64,000 nucleotides of DNA. Origin: Clostridiales bacterium. Its GTDB lineage: Bacteria; Bacillota; Clostridia; TANB77; CAG-508. A model generated the notes under the pieces. It saw only the letters and a list, made by a program, of their open reading frames with translations, ran no database searches and was not told the origin of the DNA. The DNA lies in assembly GCA_003525075.1 (NCBI GenBank), contig DQFO01000021.1, forward strand, positions 1 through 64,000, given 5' to 3'. Below are positions 15,240-24,643 of the stretch, in pieces. The stretch's first letter is position 1, and each line of letters begins with the position of its first letter. The translations under genes were made by a program, and so were the position numbers.

Positions 15240-15878
15240 TTAATTTTCTGCATATGTTGCTGGTATTTCAAATAGTTTACTATTTGTTTCTTGAGTTATT
15301 TCTATTTTTTGCAATTCTTCTGTTCCATTTTCATATATTGTTTTTATATATACTAAATCTTTGTTTTTGTCAAAATAAAATCTTGTTTTTGTTTTACTTT
15401 CATCAATATCTAATGATGTTGTTTCTGAAAACATTGTTGAACCTGTATATTCTTCATATTTCAACTTTCTACCTCTTACTTTTTCTTCACCATTAGTATG
15501 TTCTTTTCCAATAACATCTTTTATCCAATCTATTACAATACTATTTTCTATATTTGTACTATTATATATATAATATTCTTCTTTATCATGTAAAATATAA
15601 TATGTTTTATTATCTTTTATTACTGTTGTTGTATGTTGACCATCAGCATAACTATCTATTGCTGTTTTGTCTCCATCTTTTGCAACTATTGTTTTATTTT
15701 TTGAATCTTTCTCTTTAGTGAATTGATATGATTGCATTGAGCTTAGTTTATCATATTCTCCTTGCAATAATTGTTCTTCACTTGTTTTACTATTTTTATT
15801 AATTACTACTACAACTATTATAATTGCAATTATTACTAATATAATTGGTATTATTGGTATTCTTATCTTTTTTTTCAT
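15240..15878 (-). CDS. Membrane-anchored extracytoplasmic protein, function unknown
   Basis: A 212-residue protein with one N-terminal membrane helix (about residues 7-27) and a short positive leader, so the rest faces outward. The outer domain is beta-rich and resembles LolA-like or DUF4412-like folds that bind lipids or peptides (for example TTSLDIDESKTKTRFYFDKNK, at 155-175). No lipobox cysteine is present. It sits between the dehydrogenase and def genes without tight spacing to either. Confidence 0.65.
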   Translation of the reverse strand: MKKKIRIPIIPIILVIIAIIIVVVVINKNSKTSEEQLLQGEYDKLSSMQSYQFTKEKDSKNKTIVAKDGDKTAIDSYADGQHTTTVIKDNKTYYILHDKEEYYIYNSTNIENSIVIDWIKDVIGKEHTNGEEKVRGRKLKYEEYTGSTMFSETTSLDIDESKTKTRFYFDKNKDLVYIKTIYENGTEELQKIEITQETNSKLFEIPATYAEN

Positions 15879-15929
15879 TTTACTTCACATTCCTTTTTTA
15901 TTTATTGAATATTTAGTATTTCTGTGTAT

Positions 15930-16409
15930 TTAGTTTTGACTATTATCAACATATTCTAATGTTCCTGGTATCATTCTATCTATAAAAACAATTCCATCTA
16001 AATGGTCAATTTCATGTGCAACTGCTTGTGCTAATAAGTCTTTTGCTTTTAATTTAAACTTCTTTCCTTCTCTATCTAATGCTTCTACTGTAAGTTCCTT
16101 TGGTCTTACAACTTTTGCATATTCGTTTGGAAAACTTAAGCAACCTTCTTCTACTTCATGTTCTCCTTTTGTACTTGTTATTTTAGGATTTATAAATACT
16201 CTTGCCCCTTCTCCATCTTCTATGTCTATTACAACTACTCTTTTTAAAACACCTACTTGTACAGCTGATAGTCCAACTCCATTGTATTTATACATTGTTT
16301 CTATCATGTCATCTATTAATGTTTGTATTTTGTCATCTATTATATCTACTTCTCTTGATTTTTTTCTTAGTATTTCGTCTTTTTCAAGTCTCATTGTTCT
16401 TATTGCCAC
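15930..16409 (-). CDS. def: Peptide deformylase
   Basis: A 159-residue metalloenzyme that removes the formyl group from nascent proteins. The three signature motifs are present: GVGLSAVQVG (44-53, a variant of GXGLAAPQVG), EGCLSFP with metal ligand Cys90, and HEIDHLDG with ligands His132 and His136 and catalytic Glu133. The start is a GTG at 16409 (giving MAIRTMRLEKD), supported by AAGGGAG 9 bases upstream and by the usual N-terminus of the family. It follows priA, as in many Firmicutes. Confidence 0.95.
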   Translation of the reverse strand: MAIRTMRLEKDEILRKKSREVDIIDDKIQTLIDDMIETMYKYNGVGLSAVQVGVLKRVVVIDIEDGEGARVFINPKITSTKGEHEVEEGCLSFPNEYAKVVRPKELTVEALDREGKKFKLKAKDLLAQAVAHEIDHLDGIVFIDRMIPGTLEYVDNSQN

Positions 16410-16503
16410 GTTTATATTCTCCCTTCTATACACTATTACCTTAAATATCATATCCCAAATAAGTTTATTTGTCAATTATTTTCGACTAAAAATCTGTTGG
16501 TAA

Positions 16504-18753
16504 TTACATCATGTTATTTGGGTTTATTTCTATTGTAACTTTAGTATTTTTATAAGTGCAATTATAGAATTTTTGTAAATATTCATTTAAAATTTCATTT
16601 GCGTTTTCTGTCATAATTCCTTTTATTATTATTCTCCATCTAAATCTATTTTGAATTTTGTCTATTGGTGATGGCATTGGTTTTAAAACATTAAATTCTT
16701 CTGTATTAAACATTTTTCTAAAATATTGATATGTTTTTTCTGCAATTTGTTTTACTTCATTTTCATTTAAACTGCTAAATCCAATTAAAATTATGTCACT
16801 AAATGGTGGATATTTTAATTGCTCCCTTAATGCTATTTCTGTATTGTAAAATTTGTCATAATTTTGTTCTTTTGCACATTGTATTGCAAAATTTTCCGGA
16901 TTATATGTTTGTATTATTACATTTCCTTCTAATTGTTCTCTTCCAGCTCTTCCTGCAACTTGTGTTAAAATCTGAAATGTTCTTTCATTTGCTCTATAAT
17001 CATCTATATTTAAACTGCTGTCTGCTGCAATTACTCCTACTAATGTAACATTAGGAAAATGATGTCCTTTTACTACCATTTGTGTTCCTATTAAAATATC
17101 TATATTTTCATTTCTAAATTTATTTAATATTTCTTCATGTGAATTTTTTTTACTTACTGTGTCTACATCCATTCTTATTGTTGTGGCTTGTGGAAATACT
17201 TTATTTATTTCTTGTTCTAATTTTTGTGTTCCAGTTCCGAAATATCTTATTTTTGTACTGTGACATTCTGGGCAAACTGTTACAACATCTTCTTCATATC
17301 CACAATAATGACATTTTAGCTTATTTTCAAATCTATGATATGTTAAACTTATATCACAATTTTTGCATTTTACTGTATAACCACATTCTCTACACATTAT
17401 AAATGTTGAATATCCCCTTCTGTTTAAGAATAGTATTGTTTGTCTTTTTTCTTCAAGATTTTTTTGGATTGCATCATGCAATTTATAACTTAACATTGAT
17501 CTATTTCCATTTGCTAATTCCATCTTTAAATCAACAACATCTACACTTGGTAGTTTTGAATTATTTGCTCTTTTAGTTAATGCTAATAATGTTATTTCAC
17601 CTTGTTGTGCTTTATAATATGTAGTTAAGTCTGGTGTTGCACTTCCTAATACTAACGGACAATTGTTTTCTTTCGCTATTTTTTTTGCTATTTCTTTTGC
17701 ATCATATTTTGGAACTGATTCTGATTTATATGAACTATCATGTTCTTCATCTATAATAATTATTCCAATATTATTTAATGGTGCAAATATTGCAGACCTT
17801 GCTCCTATTACAATTTTAGCTTTTCCTTCTTTTATTCTATTCCATTCATCATATCTTTCTCCAAGTGATAATTTGCTATGTAATACTGCTATCTCATCTT
17901 TTCCAAAACGGCTTATAAATCTGTCTATCATTTGTGGTGTTAATGATATTTCTGGTACTAATACTATTGAAGTTTTATTTTGTTTCATTGCTTTTCCTAT
18001 TAGTTGTAAATATATTTCTGTTTTTCCAGAGCCTGTTACTCCATATATTAAAAATCTTTCATATTGTTCTTGATCCATTTTTTCTGATATTTCGTCAAAT
18101 GCCATTTGTTGTTCAAGTGTAAGTTTTAAATTTTCTGTTTTTTCTATCTTTTTGCTTGCAAGTGGGTCTCTTTCTATCTTCTTTTCGATTATTTCTACAT
18201 ATTCGTTTTTTTCTAATGTTTTTACAATTGCTCTTGTCCCTCCTGCATATGTTTCAATTTCAGGTATTGTTACTCCTTCATTATCTTTTAAAAATTGTAA
18301 AACTTTTTTCTGTTTTTCTGATTTTATTTTTTGCATTTCTATATCAAATTCAATTTCTTCTATGTCTTTTTTTAGATATACTGCATTTATTGTTTTATCT
18401 TGAACATTTTTGTTTTCGTCTTTTGCTTTTGTTCCTGGTGTTAACATTTGTTTTATGCAATCAGATACATTGCAAAAATATCTTTTTGCCATCCATTGTG
18501 CTAATTCAATTTGCTTTTCTGTTAGATTGTGTTTTATTTTTACTATGTCTTTTACTTCATATGTTGTATTTTCTTTTATTCCTACAACATATCCTTCTGC
18601 TAAGTTTGTTTCTTTTCCTTCTGCACTTTTTCCGAATGGTACTATTACTGTGCTTCCTATCATTATTAGTTCTTCTAGTTCTTTTGGTATGTTATAATCA
18701 AATGTTCTATTTAGTCTTTTGGCTGATCTGTTTATTATTATTTCTGCTATCAT
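16504..18753 (-). CDS. priA: Primosomal replication restart helicase PriA
   Basis: A 749-residue 3'-5' helicase that reloads the replisome at stalled forks. It has an N-terminal DNA-binding domain (1-100), a helicase core with GVTGSGKTEIYLQLI and DEEH, and a zinc-binding insertion with paired cysteines (CRECGYTVKCKNC, CHYCG and CPEC). The motif VAGRAGR appears near the end of the core. The ATG has an AAAAGGAG ribosome site. It is downstream of gmk but separated by a terminator and 87 bp. Confidence 0.96.
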   Translation of the reverse strand: MIAEIIINRSAKRLNRTFDYNIPKELEELIMIGSTVIVPFGKSAEGKETNLAEGYVVGIKENTTYEVKDIVKIKHNLTEKQIELAQWMAKRYFCNVSDCIKQMLTPGTKAKDENKNVQDKTINAVYLKKDIEEIEFDIEMQKIKSEKQKKVLQFLKDNEGVTIPEIETYAGGTRAIVKTLEKNEYVEIIEKKIERDPLASKKIEKTENLKLTLEQQMAFDEISEKMDQEQYERFLIYGVTGSGKTEIYLQLIGKAMKQNKTSIVLVPEISLTPQMIDRFISRFGKDEIAVLHSKLSLGERYDEWNRIKEGKAKIVIGARSAIFAPLNNIGIIIIDEEHDSSYKSESVPKYDAKEIAKKIAKENNCPLVLGSATPDLTTYYKAQQGEITLLALTKRANNSKLPSVDVVDLKMELANGNRSMLSYKLHDAIQKNLEEKRQTILFLNRRGYSTFIMCRECGYTVKCKNCDISLTYHRFENKLKCHYCGYEEDVVTVCPECHSTKIRYFGTGTQKLEQEINKVFPQATTIRMDVDTVSKKNSHEEILNKFRNENIDILIGTQMVVKGHHFPNVTLVGVIAADSSLNIDDYRANERTFQILTQVAGRAGREQLEGNVIIQTYNPENFAIQCAKEQNYDKFYNTEIALREQLKYPPFSDIILIGFSSLNENEVKQIAEKTYQYFRKMFNTEEFNVLKPMPSPIDKIQNRFRWRIIIKGIMTENANEILNEYLQKFYNCTYKNTKVTIEINPNNMM

Positions 18754-18825
18754 ATGTTTTCTCCTTTTACGATGATTACATTATAACATATTTTTCTTTT
18801 TTTTCTACATTTTTGTTATATAAAA

Positions 18826-18851
18826 GAAAAAAACGTGTTTTTATACACGTT
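18826..18851 (-). terminator. Terminator of the remA-rpoZ-gmk unit
   Basis: A 7-bp stem (AACGTGT/ACACGTT, 18832-18838 with 18845-18851) and seven Ts on the minus strand. Its upstream arm covers the last gmk codons. Confidence 0.7.
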
Positions 18852-19410
18852 CATCTTCTATTCTTTTTTCATTTTCAATTATTGTCATTATAACTTGTAC
18901 TGTTTTTTCAAAATCATCATTTTTTATTACATAATCATAAAGTTTAATTTTATCTTCTTCATATTCTAATCTGCCAAGTCTTACTTCAATATCTTGAATA
19001 TTATCTCCTCTTTCAATTAGACGTCTTTTTAATTCTTCTTTTCCAACTTTTAAAAATATTGTAACAATTCTTGTATCATTTCCTAAAATTTTTAGAAGAT
19101 TTTCTGTTCCATTTACTTCAATATCTTTTACTATTATTTTTCCTTCTTTAATTTTGTTATTCATAAGTTCTCTTGATGTTCCATAATAGTTTCCATGGTG
19201 CAAATCATATTCATAGAAGTCTCCTTTACGGATTTTTTCTTCAAATTCTTCTTTACTAATAAAATGATAATGATCACCTTCTACTTCTCCAGGTCTCATA
19301 TCTCTTGATGTGAATGATGGAAGTGTTACTGCATTAGGTATTCTTTTTAATAGTTCTTTTTTTATTGTATCTTTTCCAGCTCCTGATACTCCTGATAATA
19401 TTACTAGCAC
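18841..19410 (-). CDS. gmk: Guanylate kinase
   Basis: A 189-residue enzyme that phosphorylates GMP to GDP. P-loop GVSGAGKDT (7-15) has Asp where Ser is usual. The GMP-binding region follows with PSFTSRDMRPGEVEGDHYHF and later YGTSRE. The start is a GTG that follows the rpoZ stop codon with no gap; the ribosome site AGGAG is inside rpoZ. The short N-terminus before the P-loop supports this start. Gene order remA-rpoZ-gmk differs slightly from the common remA-gmk-rpoZ order. Confidence 0.94.
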   Translation of the reverse strand: MLVILSGVSGAGKDTIKKELLKRIPNAVTLPSFTSRDMRPGEVEGDHYHFISKEEFEEKIRKGDFYEYDLHHGNYYGTSRELMNNKIKEGKIIVKDIEVNGTENLLKILGNDTRIVTIFLKVGKEELKRRLIERGDNIQDIEVRLGRLEYEEDKIKLYDYVIKNDDFEKTVQVIMTIIENEKRIEDERV

Positions 19411-19644
19411 TTATTCTTCTCCTCTTTCTATTCTATCTTCTTTTTCTTCAGCTGGTTCAACTATTTCTACTTTTCCTTCTGCAATTTCATTTGCAGCTAA
19501 AGTTACTGGTGATTCTTCCTTTACCTTTGTTTTTACTTCTGCTCCTTCTGCTATTTGTCTTGCTCTTTTTGATGTTGCTATTACTAATTCATATCTATTT
19601 TTTGCTTTTTTTAGTAATTCTGCAACTGTTGGTTTTACCATCAT
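19411..19644 (-). CDS. rpoZ: RNA polymerase omega subunit
   Basis: A 77-residue omega subunit, which helps assemble RNA polymerase. The core is VAELLKKAKNRYELVIATSKRARQ, followed by the conserved PVTLAANEIAEGKV block, and an acidic tail. The ATG at 19644 has AGGAGG upstream. A longer in-frame start would overlap remA and lacks a ribosome site. It sits in an operon between remA and gmk. Confidence 0.9.
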   Translation of the reverse strand: MMVKPTVAELLKKAKNRYELVIATSKRARQIAEGAEVKTKVKEESPVTLAANEIAEGKVEIVEPAEEKEDRIERGEE

Positions 19645-19675
19645 TTTAAATCTACCTCCTAAATATTTATTTTTA

Positions 19676-19939
19676 TTATTCATCTATCTGAACAGGTTGA
19701 GTAATATCTTTGTCTACTCTTCCTGCTACAGTTTCTGGCTGTACTGCTGCTAAAATTATATGTCCTGAATCCATTATTAAAACAGCTCTTGTTTTTCTTC
19801 CACATGTTGCATCAATTGCTGTTCCTGCATCTTTAGCATCTTGCACCATTCTTTTTATTGGTGCCGAATCTGGACTTACTATTGCTACGATTTTGTTTGC
19901 TGCAATTATATTTCCAAAACCTATATTTACTAATTGCAT
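19676..19939 (-). CDS. remA: Extracellular matrix regulator RemA
   Basis: An 87-residue DUF370 protein. In Bacillus subtilis RemA is a DNA-binding activator of biofilm-matrix operons that binds arrays of repeats. The family signature is complete: MQLVNIGFGNIIAANKIVAI, SAPIKRMVQDAKD, DATCGRKTRAVLIMDSGHII and AVQPETVAGR. The ATG at 19939 has a GGAAG ribosome site; a TTG six codons earlier is less likely. It is the first conserved gene of the remA-rpoZ-gmk cluster, 18 bp after an unknown membrane protein gene. Confidence 0.93.
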   Translation of the reverse strand: MQLVNIGFGNIIAANKIVAIVSPDSAPIKRMVQDAKDAGTAIDATCGRKTRAVLIMDSGHIILAAVQPETVAGRVDKDITQPVQIDE

Positions 19940-19957
19940 ATTTATCTTCCTTTCCAA

Positions 19958-20464
19958 TTATTCTTCAGTCTTATTTTTTCTTTTTGTTTCTTTTTTGATT
20001 GGTTCGTCTTTTACTATTTCTTTTATGTCACTTAAATTGTCTAACTCCTTTTTTCTTTCACATGTGTATATTATTATATTTTTTATTCCATAATATATCA
20101 AAAAAATATATGTTCCTGCAAGCATGTAAGTATTTTCATCTATCTTTAATAATTTTGGGATATATTGTATTAATAATGAAAATATTGATAACACTAAAAA
20201 TTCAATTCCGTTTAATGATATCTCATCATTATCTTTTTTATATGCTATTTCAAATATAAAAATAGAAAATAATAAAAATATAAAACTCGCTATTTTTATA
20301 TATTGTATAAATATTTCTGTTTCTGTAAATACTGCATACATATTAAAAAACATAAAATATATTGTTATCATTGATGCATATACTAAATTGTTTAATACAT
20401 TTCCTGTTACTAAATCATTTATTTTTTTTACTATATTATTTTTTTCTTTTGAATCGTTTTCCAA
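19958..20464 (-). CDS. Four-helix membrane protein, function unknown
   Basis: A 168-residue protein with about four membrane helices (near 25-50, 53-72, 84-105 and 110-130) and a Lys/Glu-rich C-terminal tail. No family recognised. The likely start is a TTG at 20464 with GAGGAAAG upstream. It occupies the position before remA where many Firmicutes have yicC. Confidence 0.7.
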   Translation of the reverse strand: MENDSKEKNNIVKKINDLVTGNVLNNLVYASMITIYFMFFNMYAVFTETEIFIQYIKIASFIFLLFSIFIFEIAYKKDNDEISLNGIEFLVLSIFSLLIQYIPKLLKIDENTYMLAGTYIFLIYYGIKNIIIYTCERKKELDNLSDIKEIVKDEPIKKETKRKNKTEE

Positions 20465-20557
20465 CTTTCTTTCCTCTTTCTTATTTGTATATATGCCATT
20501 TTACCATTTTTTTTTAGATTTATCAAGTGTTTTTATAATGTTTTCATTAAAATAGAA

Positions 20558-20581
20558 GCAGGGATTCTTTTGAATCCCTGC
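20558..20581 (-). terminator. Terminator of the frameshifted mini-gene
   Basis: A perfect 10-bp stem GCAGGGATTC with its complement and a TTTT loop, followed by a weak T-rich tail on the minus strand. Confidence 0.7.
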
Positions 20582-20596
20582 CAGTTACATATAGCC

Positions 20597-20729
20597 TTAG
20601 TTAAAATGGTAGTATGCTATATTTTCTACCTCCTGAATCATGTTGTAAAATACTCCGAAGAGAAGAACTCCAATACATGCTGTCAACACGCCAAATGTGA
20701 AAATAATCGTTTTTACTGCCCTTGCCATT
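20597..20729 (-). pseudogene. Small single-membrane-helix gene broken by one base
   Basis: From the ATG at 20729 (GAGGT ribosome site) the frame reads MARAVKTIIF and then, past a run of five Ts on the minus strand (20700-20704), HIWRVDSMYW to a stop at 20601, which is not protein-like. Removing one T gives a coherent 43-residue product that continues FTFGVLTACIGVLLFGVFYN and ends at the TAA at 20597-20599, a typical one-helix membrane protein. A strong promoter and terminator flank it, so it was or is a real gene. The cause could be mutation, a sequencing error in the homopolymer, or less likely +1 frameshifting at TTT-C. Confidence 0.55.
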
Positions 20730-20846
20730 TCTGTTTACCTCATAAAATCAAAGATGTATATCCGGACTATATGTGAACACCATCAATCTATATAGATTTC
20801 TCTTATAGATGTTTAGTGTAACTTCAAATATATTACATACTTTTAT

Positions 20847-20875
20847 AATATAGCACTATTTATGTAAATTGTCAA
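20847..20875 (-). promoter_or_regulatory. Promoter of the frameshifted mini-gene
   Basis: TTGACA (20875-20870), a 17-bp spacer and TATATT (20852-20847) on the minus strand. The -35 box overlaps the addA stop codon. The leader would be about 110 nt. Confidence 0.7.
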
Positions 20876-23800
20876 ATTTTAATTTCTTTTTCTAAATATG
20901 TAGAATATATATATGTTTTATCAACTCTTTTACCAGTTGCACTTTCTAAAGCTCTCTTATACAATTGTAATTGTGAACTATATCTTTCTATTAAAATTTG
21001 TTCATTTTTATCTGGAACATAATCTGTTTTAAAATCTACTAATACTAATTCTCCATTAGAACTTATATAATATAAATCAATAACACCTTGTACTAATACT
21101 TTTTCCTCTAAATCTTTTTCATATATTTCTTGTGCTGGAATGTTAATGTAAAAAGGCTTTTCTCTTTCAACAACTTGTGCTTCTGTCATTTCTTGCCATA
21201 TATTTGATTTTGTAAATTGATATATTTTCTTTATATTTATTGCATTTGCTTCTTGTTCTGTTATGGTTTTCTTTGCAACTAATTTATCTAATAATTCTTT
21301 TACATCTTGTATTGTATATTCTTTTTTATTTATATCTAATTTTTGCATACACAAATGTATTAATGTACCTTTTTCTGCATTTGATATTTCTGTTTTTTCA
21401 TCACTTTGTAAGAATTTTGGTTTTGGAAATTCTACTTTTGAAACTATATTTTCCTTTTCGCTTTCATTTTCTTCTCTAAAAACACATTGTTTCATTTTTG
21501 TATTTTCCGCTTCTTTTTTACTTTTTTCTCCTAAAGCAGATTTTTTCATTTCTTTAATTTCTGTTACAGATGTTTTAGTTGGAATAATTGTGGCATCACT
21601 ATATTTATATTGATATTCTAATAATTTTTGTATTTCATTTGCTTTAACATCTTCTATTTTAAATTCATTTAACTTTTTTAAAATTTCATCAGTTTTATTT
21701 TCTTCTCTTTCTGGCTCTTGAGTAGCACACATTTTTATAATATCTTCTTTTTGTAATACCTTCCATGTAGCAAGACTTTCCATTGTTTGTTCATAATATA
21801 AATGTACTAATGTAATCCAATCTAAATATGATTTGGCTTTTGATAATAACATTATATTTAGCTCATCATATTTTTCGACATTTTCCAACATTTTATCTTG
21901 TTTCTCTTTTTTAGCTAATCCTGTTATTATAATTTTCTCTTTAGCTCTTGTTAGTGCAACATATAAAACTCTCATCTCTTCTGACAATGTTTCTATTTTC
22001 ATTTTGTTTTTTATGGCTCTTTTTGATAAAGTATCATATGTTATTTGCATATCATAATCTATATATTTTACACCAATTCCAAGTTCAGGATGTAACAATA
22101 TTTTTGAATTCAAATCTTGTAAATTAAATTGTTTTCCTGAATTAGCTAAAATAACAACAGGAAATTCTAGTCCTTTACTTTTGTGAATACTCATTATTCT
22201 TACAACATCATCATTTTCGCCAATTATTTTTGCTGAATCCATATCTTTGCTACTTGTTTTTATTTTTTCTATATAATTTATGAAATTATATAATCCTTTA
22301 AAACTTATGCTTTCACATTGTTTTGCTCTCTCAAATAACATTTTTAGATTTGCTTGCCTTAATTCTCCATTTCTCATAAGACCTACATAATTGAAATATC
22401 CTGTATCATTATATATTTTCCAGATTAATTCATCTAAACTCAAATATTCTTGTTCTTTACGCCACATTTCTATTTGTTCTAAAAATTTATTTATTTTGTT
22501 TCTTAGTTGTTCACTTACATCTTTTTTTGATTTTAATAATGTATTATAAAAATTATCATATTTATCACTTAATCTAATTTCTACAAGCTCATTATCTGTA
22601 AATCCACCTATTGTTGATCTCATTGTTGCTACTAATGGTATTTCTTGTAATGGATTATCTATTATTTTTAATAAATTCATTATTGTTTGAATTTCTAAGC
22701 TTTCTAGATATTCTGATGAAGAATCACTAAATACTGGGATTCCTAATTTGATTATTTCTTTTTCAAAAATAGGTGCAGATATTTTTGTTGATCTTAATAA
22801 AACAACTATATCTTTATATTTTATGTCTCTTTTCTCTTTGGCTTTTGCATCATATACTTGGAATTTATTATCTATTAATTGTTTTATTTTATTTGCAACA
22901 AACATTGCTTCAACTTCTATATCTTCTTTTCTTTCTACTTCTGTTTTAAACTCCTCATCTTGTGTATCTTCATTTTCATCTACTTCAACTTCTAATTCTT
23001 CTGGCTCTTCTTCATCTTCTTTATTATCTATTGTTATTATATCAATTTCTGTTTTTAAATCTTCACCAGTATCTTTATAATCAGCACCTAAATTCAAGTA
23101 TTCTTCTTCTGTATAATTTAATTCTCCTAATTCTTCTGTCATTATTTTTGAAAATATCAAATTCGAAAAATCTAATACTTCTTTTCTACTTCTAAAGTTT
23201 TTAAATAATTGTATCTTTAAATCATCATTTTCTGTTTTATTTTGTTTTAATTTATATGTTTTATATTTACTTAAAAATAAATCTGGTCTTGCTTGTCTGA
23301 ATTTATAAATACTTTGCTTAACATCTCCAACCATAAAAATATTGTTTCCTTTAGATATTGATGTTAATATATATTCTTGTACTAAATTACTATCTTGATA
23401 TTCATCTATTGCTATTTCATCAAATTTAGATTGATATTTTTTGGCTATTTCTGTTGGATTTCCATTTTCATCTAATAATATTTTTAATGCAAAATGTTCT
23501 ACATCACTAAAATCTACCATATTTTTCTCTTTTTTTCTTTTTGCAAATATTTGTGAAAAGTCTAATATTAATCCTTCTAATTTCTTCAAAATATCATACA
23601 TATTTATAATGTCTTGATATGCTTCATTTGAATCCATTATTAATACTTTTTCTGCTGATGATTTTAATGTTGATATTACCTTTTCTCTTACTTTTTGTGC
23701 ATTTACTTTTTCATCTAATTTAACATTTCTGTCCATTGTCCATTTTCCGAAATCCATTGTTGCATAAATTGTATATGCCTTATCCCAGGTATCTAAATTT

Positions 23801-24594
23801 GCTTGTAATAATTCTAATTGATTTAAATTTCCTCTTAGAAATTCATAACTTTTCTTTAAATCATCACATTCTGATAGTTTTTGTACTTCTGGTTTTAATT
23901 GGATTATTCCATCATCAACAATTTCTTTTATTTGTTTTAATAGGATTTTTCCCCAGCTTGTTTGTGAAAAGTCTTTACATTCTTCTAAATTAAAGTTAAA
24001 CATTTCTATTTTTTCGTCTAACCATTTTTCTGGATATGGATTACTTTGGATATATTTGTAAATTGTTAATATCAATTCTTTTAATGGTGTATCATCTCTA
24101 TATCCTGTATATGTATTTATTAATTTTGCAAAATTTTCATCTTTACTTTCATACTTTTCTTCAAATAGTTCTTCTAAAACATCTTGTTGTAAAATTTCTA
24201 TTTCTGTTGTATCTGCAATTCTGAAGTTTTGTGATATATCAATTTCAAAGAAATTATTTCTTACAACATCAAGGCAGAATGAGTCTATTGTACATATACT
24301 TGCTTTGTTTAATAACGTTACTTGTCTTTGTAATCTTTCATCTTCTGGATTTTCATCAATTTTCTTATATATTGCTTTTAATACTCTTTCTCTCATCTCT
24401 GATGCTGCTGCATTTGTGAATGTTACTACAAGTAATCTATCTATATCTATTTTTTCATTAATTATTTTGTTGATAATTCTTTCAACTAGTACTGCTGTTT
24501 TTCCGCTTCCTGCTGCAGCAGCTACTAATATATTACTATCTTTTTCATATATTGCTTGTTTCTGTTCATCTGTCCATTTTACTTCTTCTGCCAT
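20872..24594 (-). CDS. addA: ATP-dependent helicase/nuclease subunit A (AddA)
   Basis: A 1240-residue UvrD-type helicase with a RecB-family nuclease, which resects double-strand breaks for recombination. Walker A AAAAGSGKT ends at Thr33, motif II is DEYQDSN, then GDVKQSIYKFRQARP. Motifs SIHKSKGLEFPVVIL and EEMRVLYVALTRAKEK mark the C-terminal helicase part. The nuclease site is GVIDLYYIS and LVLVDFKTDYVP near 1180. An acidic insertion (about residues 510-560) separates the helicase lobes. AddA normally works with AddB, which is not next to it; sbcCD lies upstream instead. Confidence 0.95.
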   Translation of the reverse strand: MAEEVKWTDEQKQAIYEKDSNILVAAAAGSGKTAVLVERIINKIINEKIDIDRLLVVTFTNAAASEMRERVLKAIYKKIDENPEDERLQRQVTLLNKASICTIDSFCLDVVRNNFFEIDISQNFRIADTTEIEILQQDVLEELFEEKYESKDENFAKLINTYTGYRDDTPLKELILTIYKYIQSNPYPEKWLDEKIEMFNFNLEECKDFSQTSWGKILLKQIKEIVDDGIIQLKPEVQKLSECDDLKKSYEFLRGNLNQLELLQANLDTWDKAYTIYATMDFGKWTMDRNVKLDEKVNAQKVREKVISTLKSSAEKVLIMDSNEAYQDIINMYDILKKLEGLILDFSQIFAKRKKEKNMVDFSDVEHFALKILLDENGNPTEIAKKYQSKFDEIAIDEYQDSNLVQEYILTSISKGNNIFMVGDVKQSIYKFRQARPDLFLSKYKTYKLKQNKTENDDLKIQLFKNFRSRKEVLDFSNLIFSKIMTEELGELNYTEEEYLNLGADYKDTGEDLKTEIDIITIDNKEDEEEPEELEVEVDENEDTQDEEFKTEVERKEDIEVEAMFVANKIKQLIDNKFQVYDAKAKEKRDIKYKDIVVLLRSTKISAPIFEKEIIKLGIPVFSDSSSEYLESLEIQTIMNLLKIIDNPLQEIPLVATMRSTIGGFTDNELVEIRLSDKYDNFYNTLLKSKKDVSEQLRNKINKFLEQIEMWRKEQEYLSLDELIWKIYNDTGYFNYVGLMRNGELRQANLKMLFERAKQCESISFKGLYNFINYIEKIKTSSKDMDSAKIIGENDDVVRIMSIHKSKGLEFPVVILANSGKQFNLQDLNSKILLHPELGIGVKYIDYDMQITYDTLSKRAIKNKMKIETLSEEMRVLYVALTRAKEKIIITGLAKKEKQDKMLENVEKYDELNIMLLSKAKSYLDWITLVHLYYEQTMESLATWKVLQKEDIIKMCATQEPEREENKTDEILKKLNEFKIEDVKANEIQKLLEYQYKYSDATIIPTKTSVTEIKEMKKSALGEKSKKEAENTKMKQCVFREENESEKENIVSKVEFPKPKFLQSDEKTEISNAEKGTLIHLCMQKLDINKKEYTIQDVKELLDKLVAKKTITEQEANAINIKKIYQFTKSNIWQEMTEAQVVEREKPFYINIPAQEIYEKDLEEKVLVQGVIDLYYISSNGELVLVDFKTDYVPDKNEQILIERYSSQLQLYKRALESATGKRVDKTYIYSTYLEKEIKI

Positions 24595-24643
24595 TTTTCC
24601 ATTCCTTTCTTATTCTACAGGTTTTGATGTTAGAAAAGAATTA

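Noticed and set aside
18156..18893. Long plus-strand open frames rich in Leu, Phe and Tyr antisense to priA, dxs, clpB and others
   Set aside because: They mirror AT-rich minus-strand genes with clear families, lack ribosome sites and have low-complexity composition.
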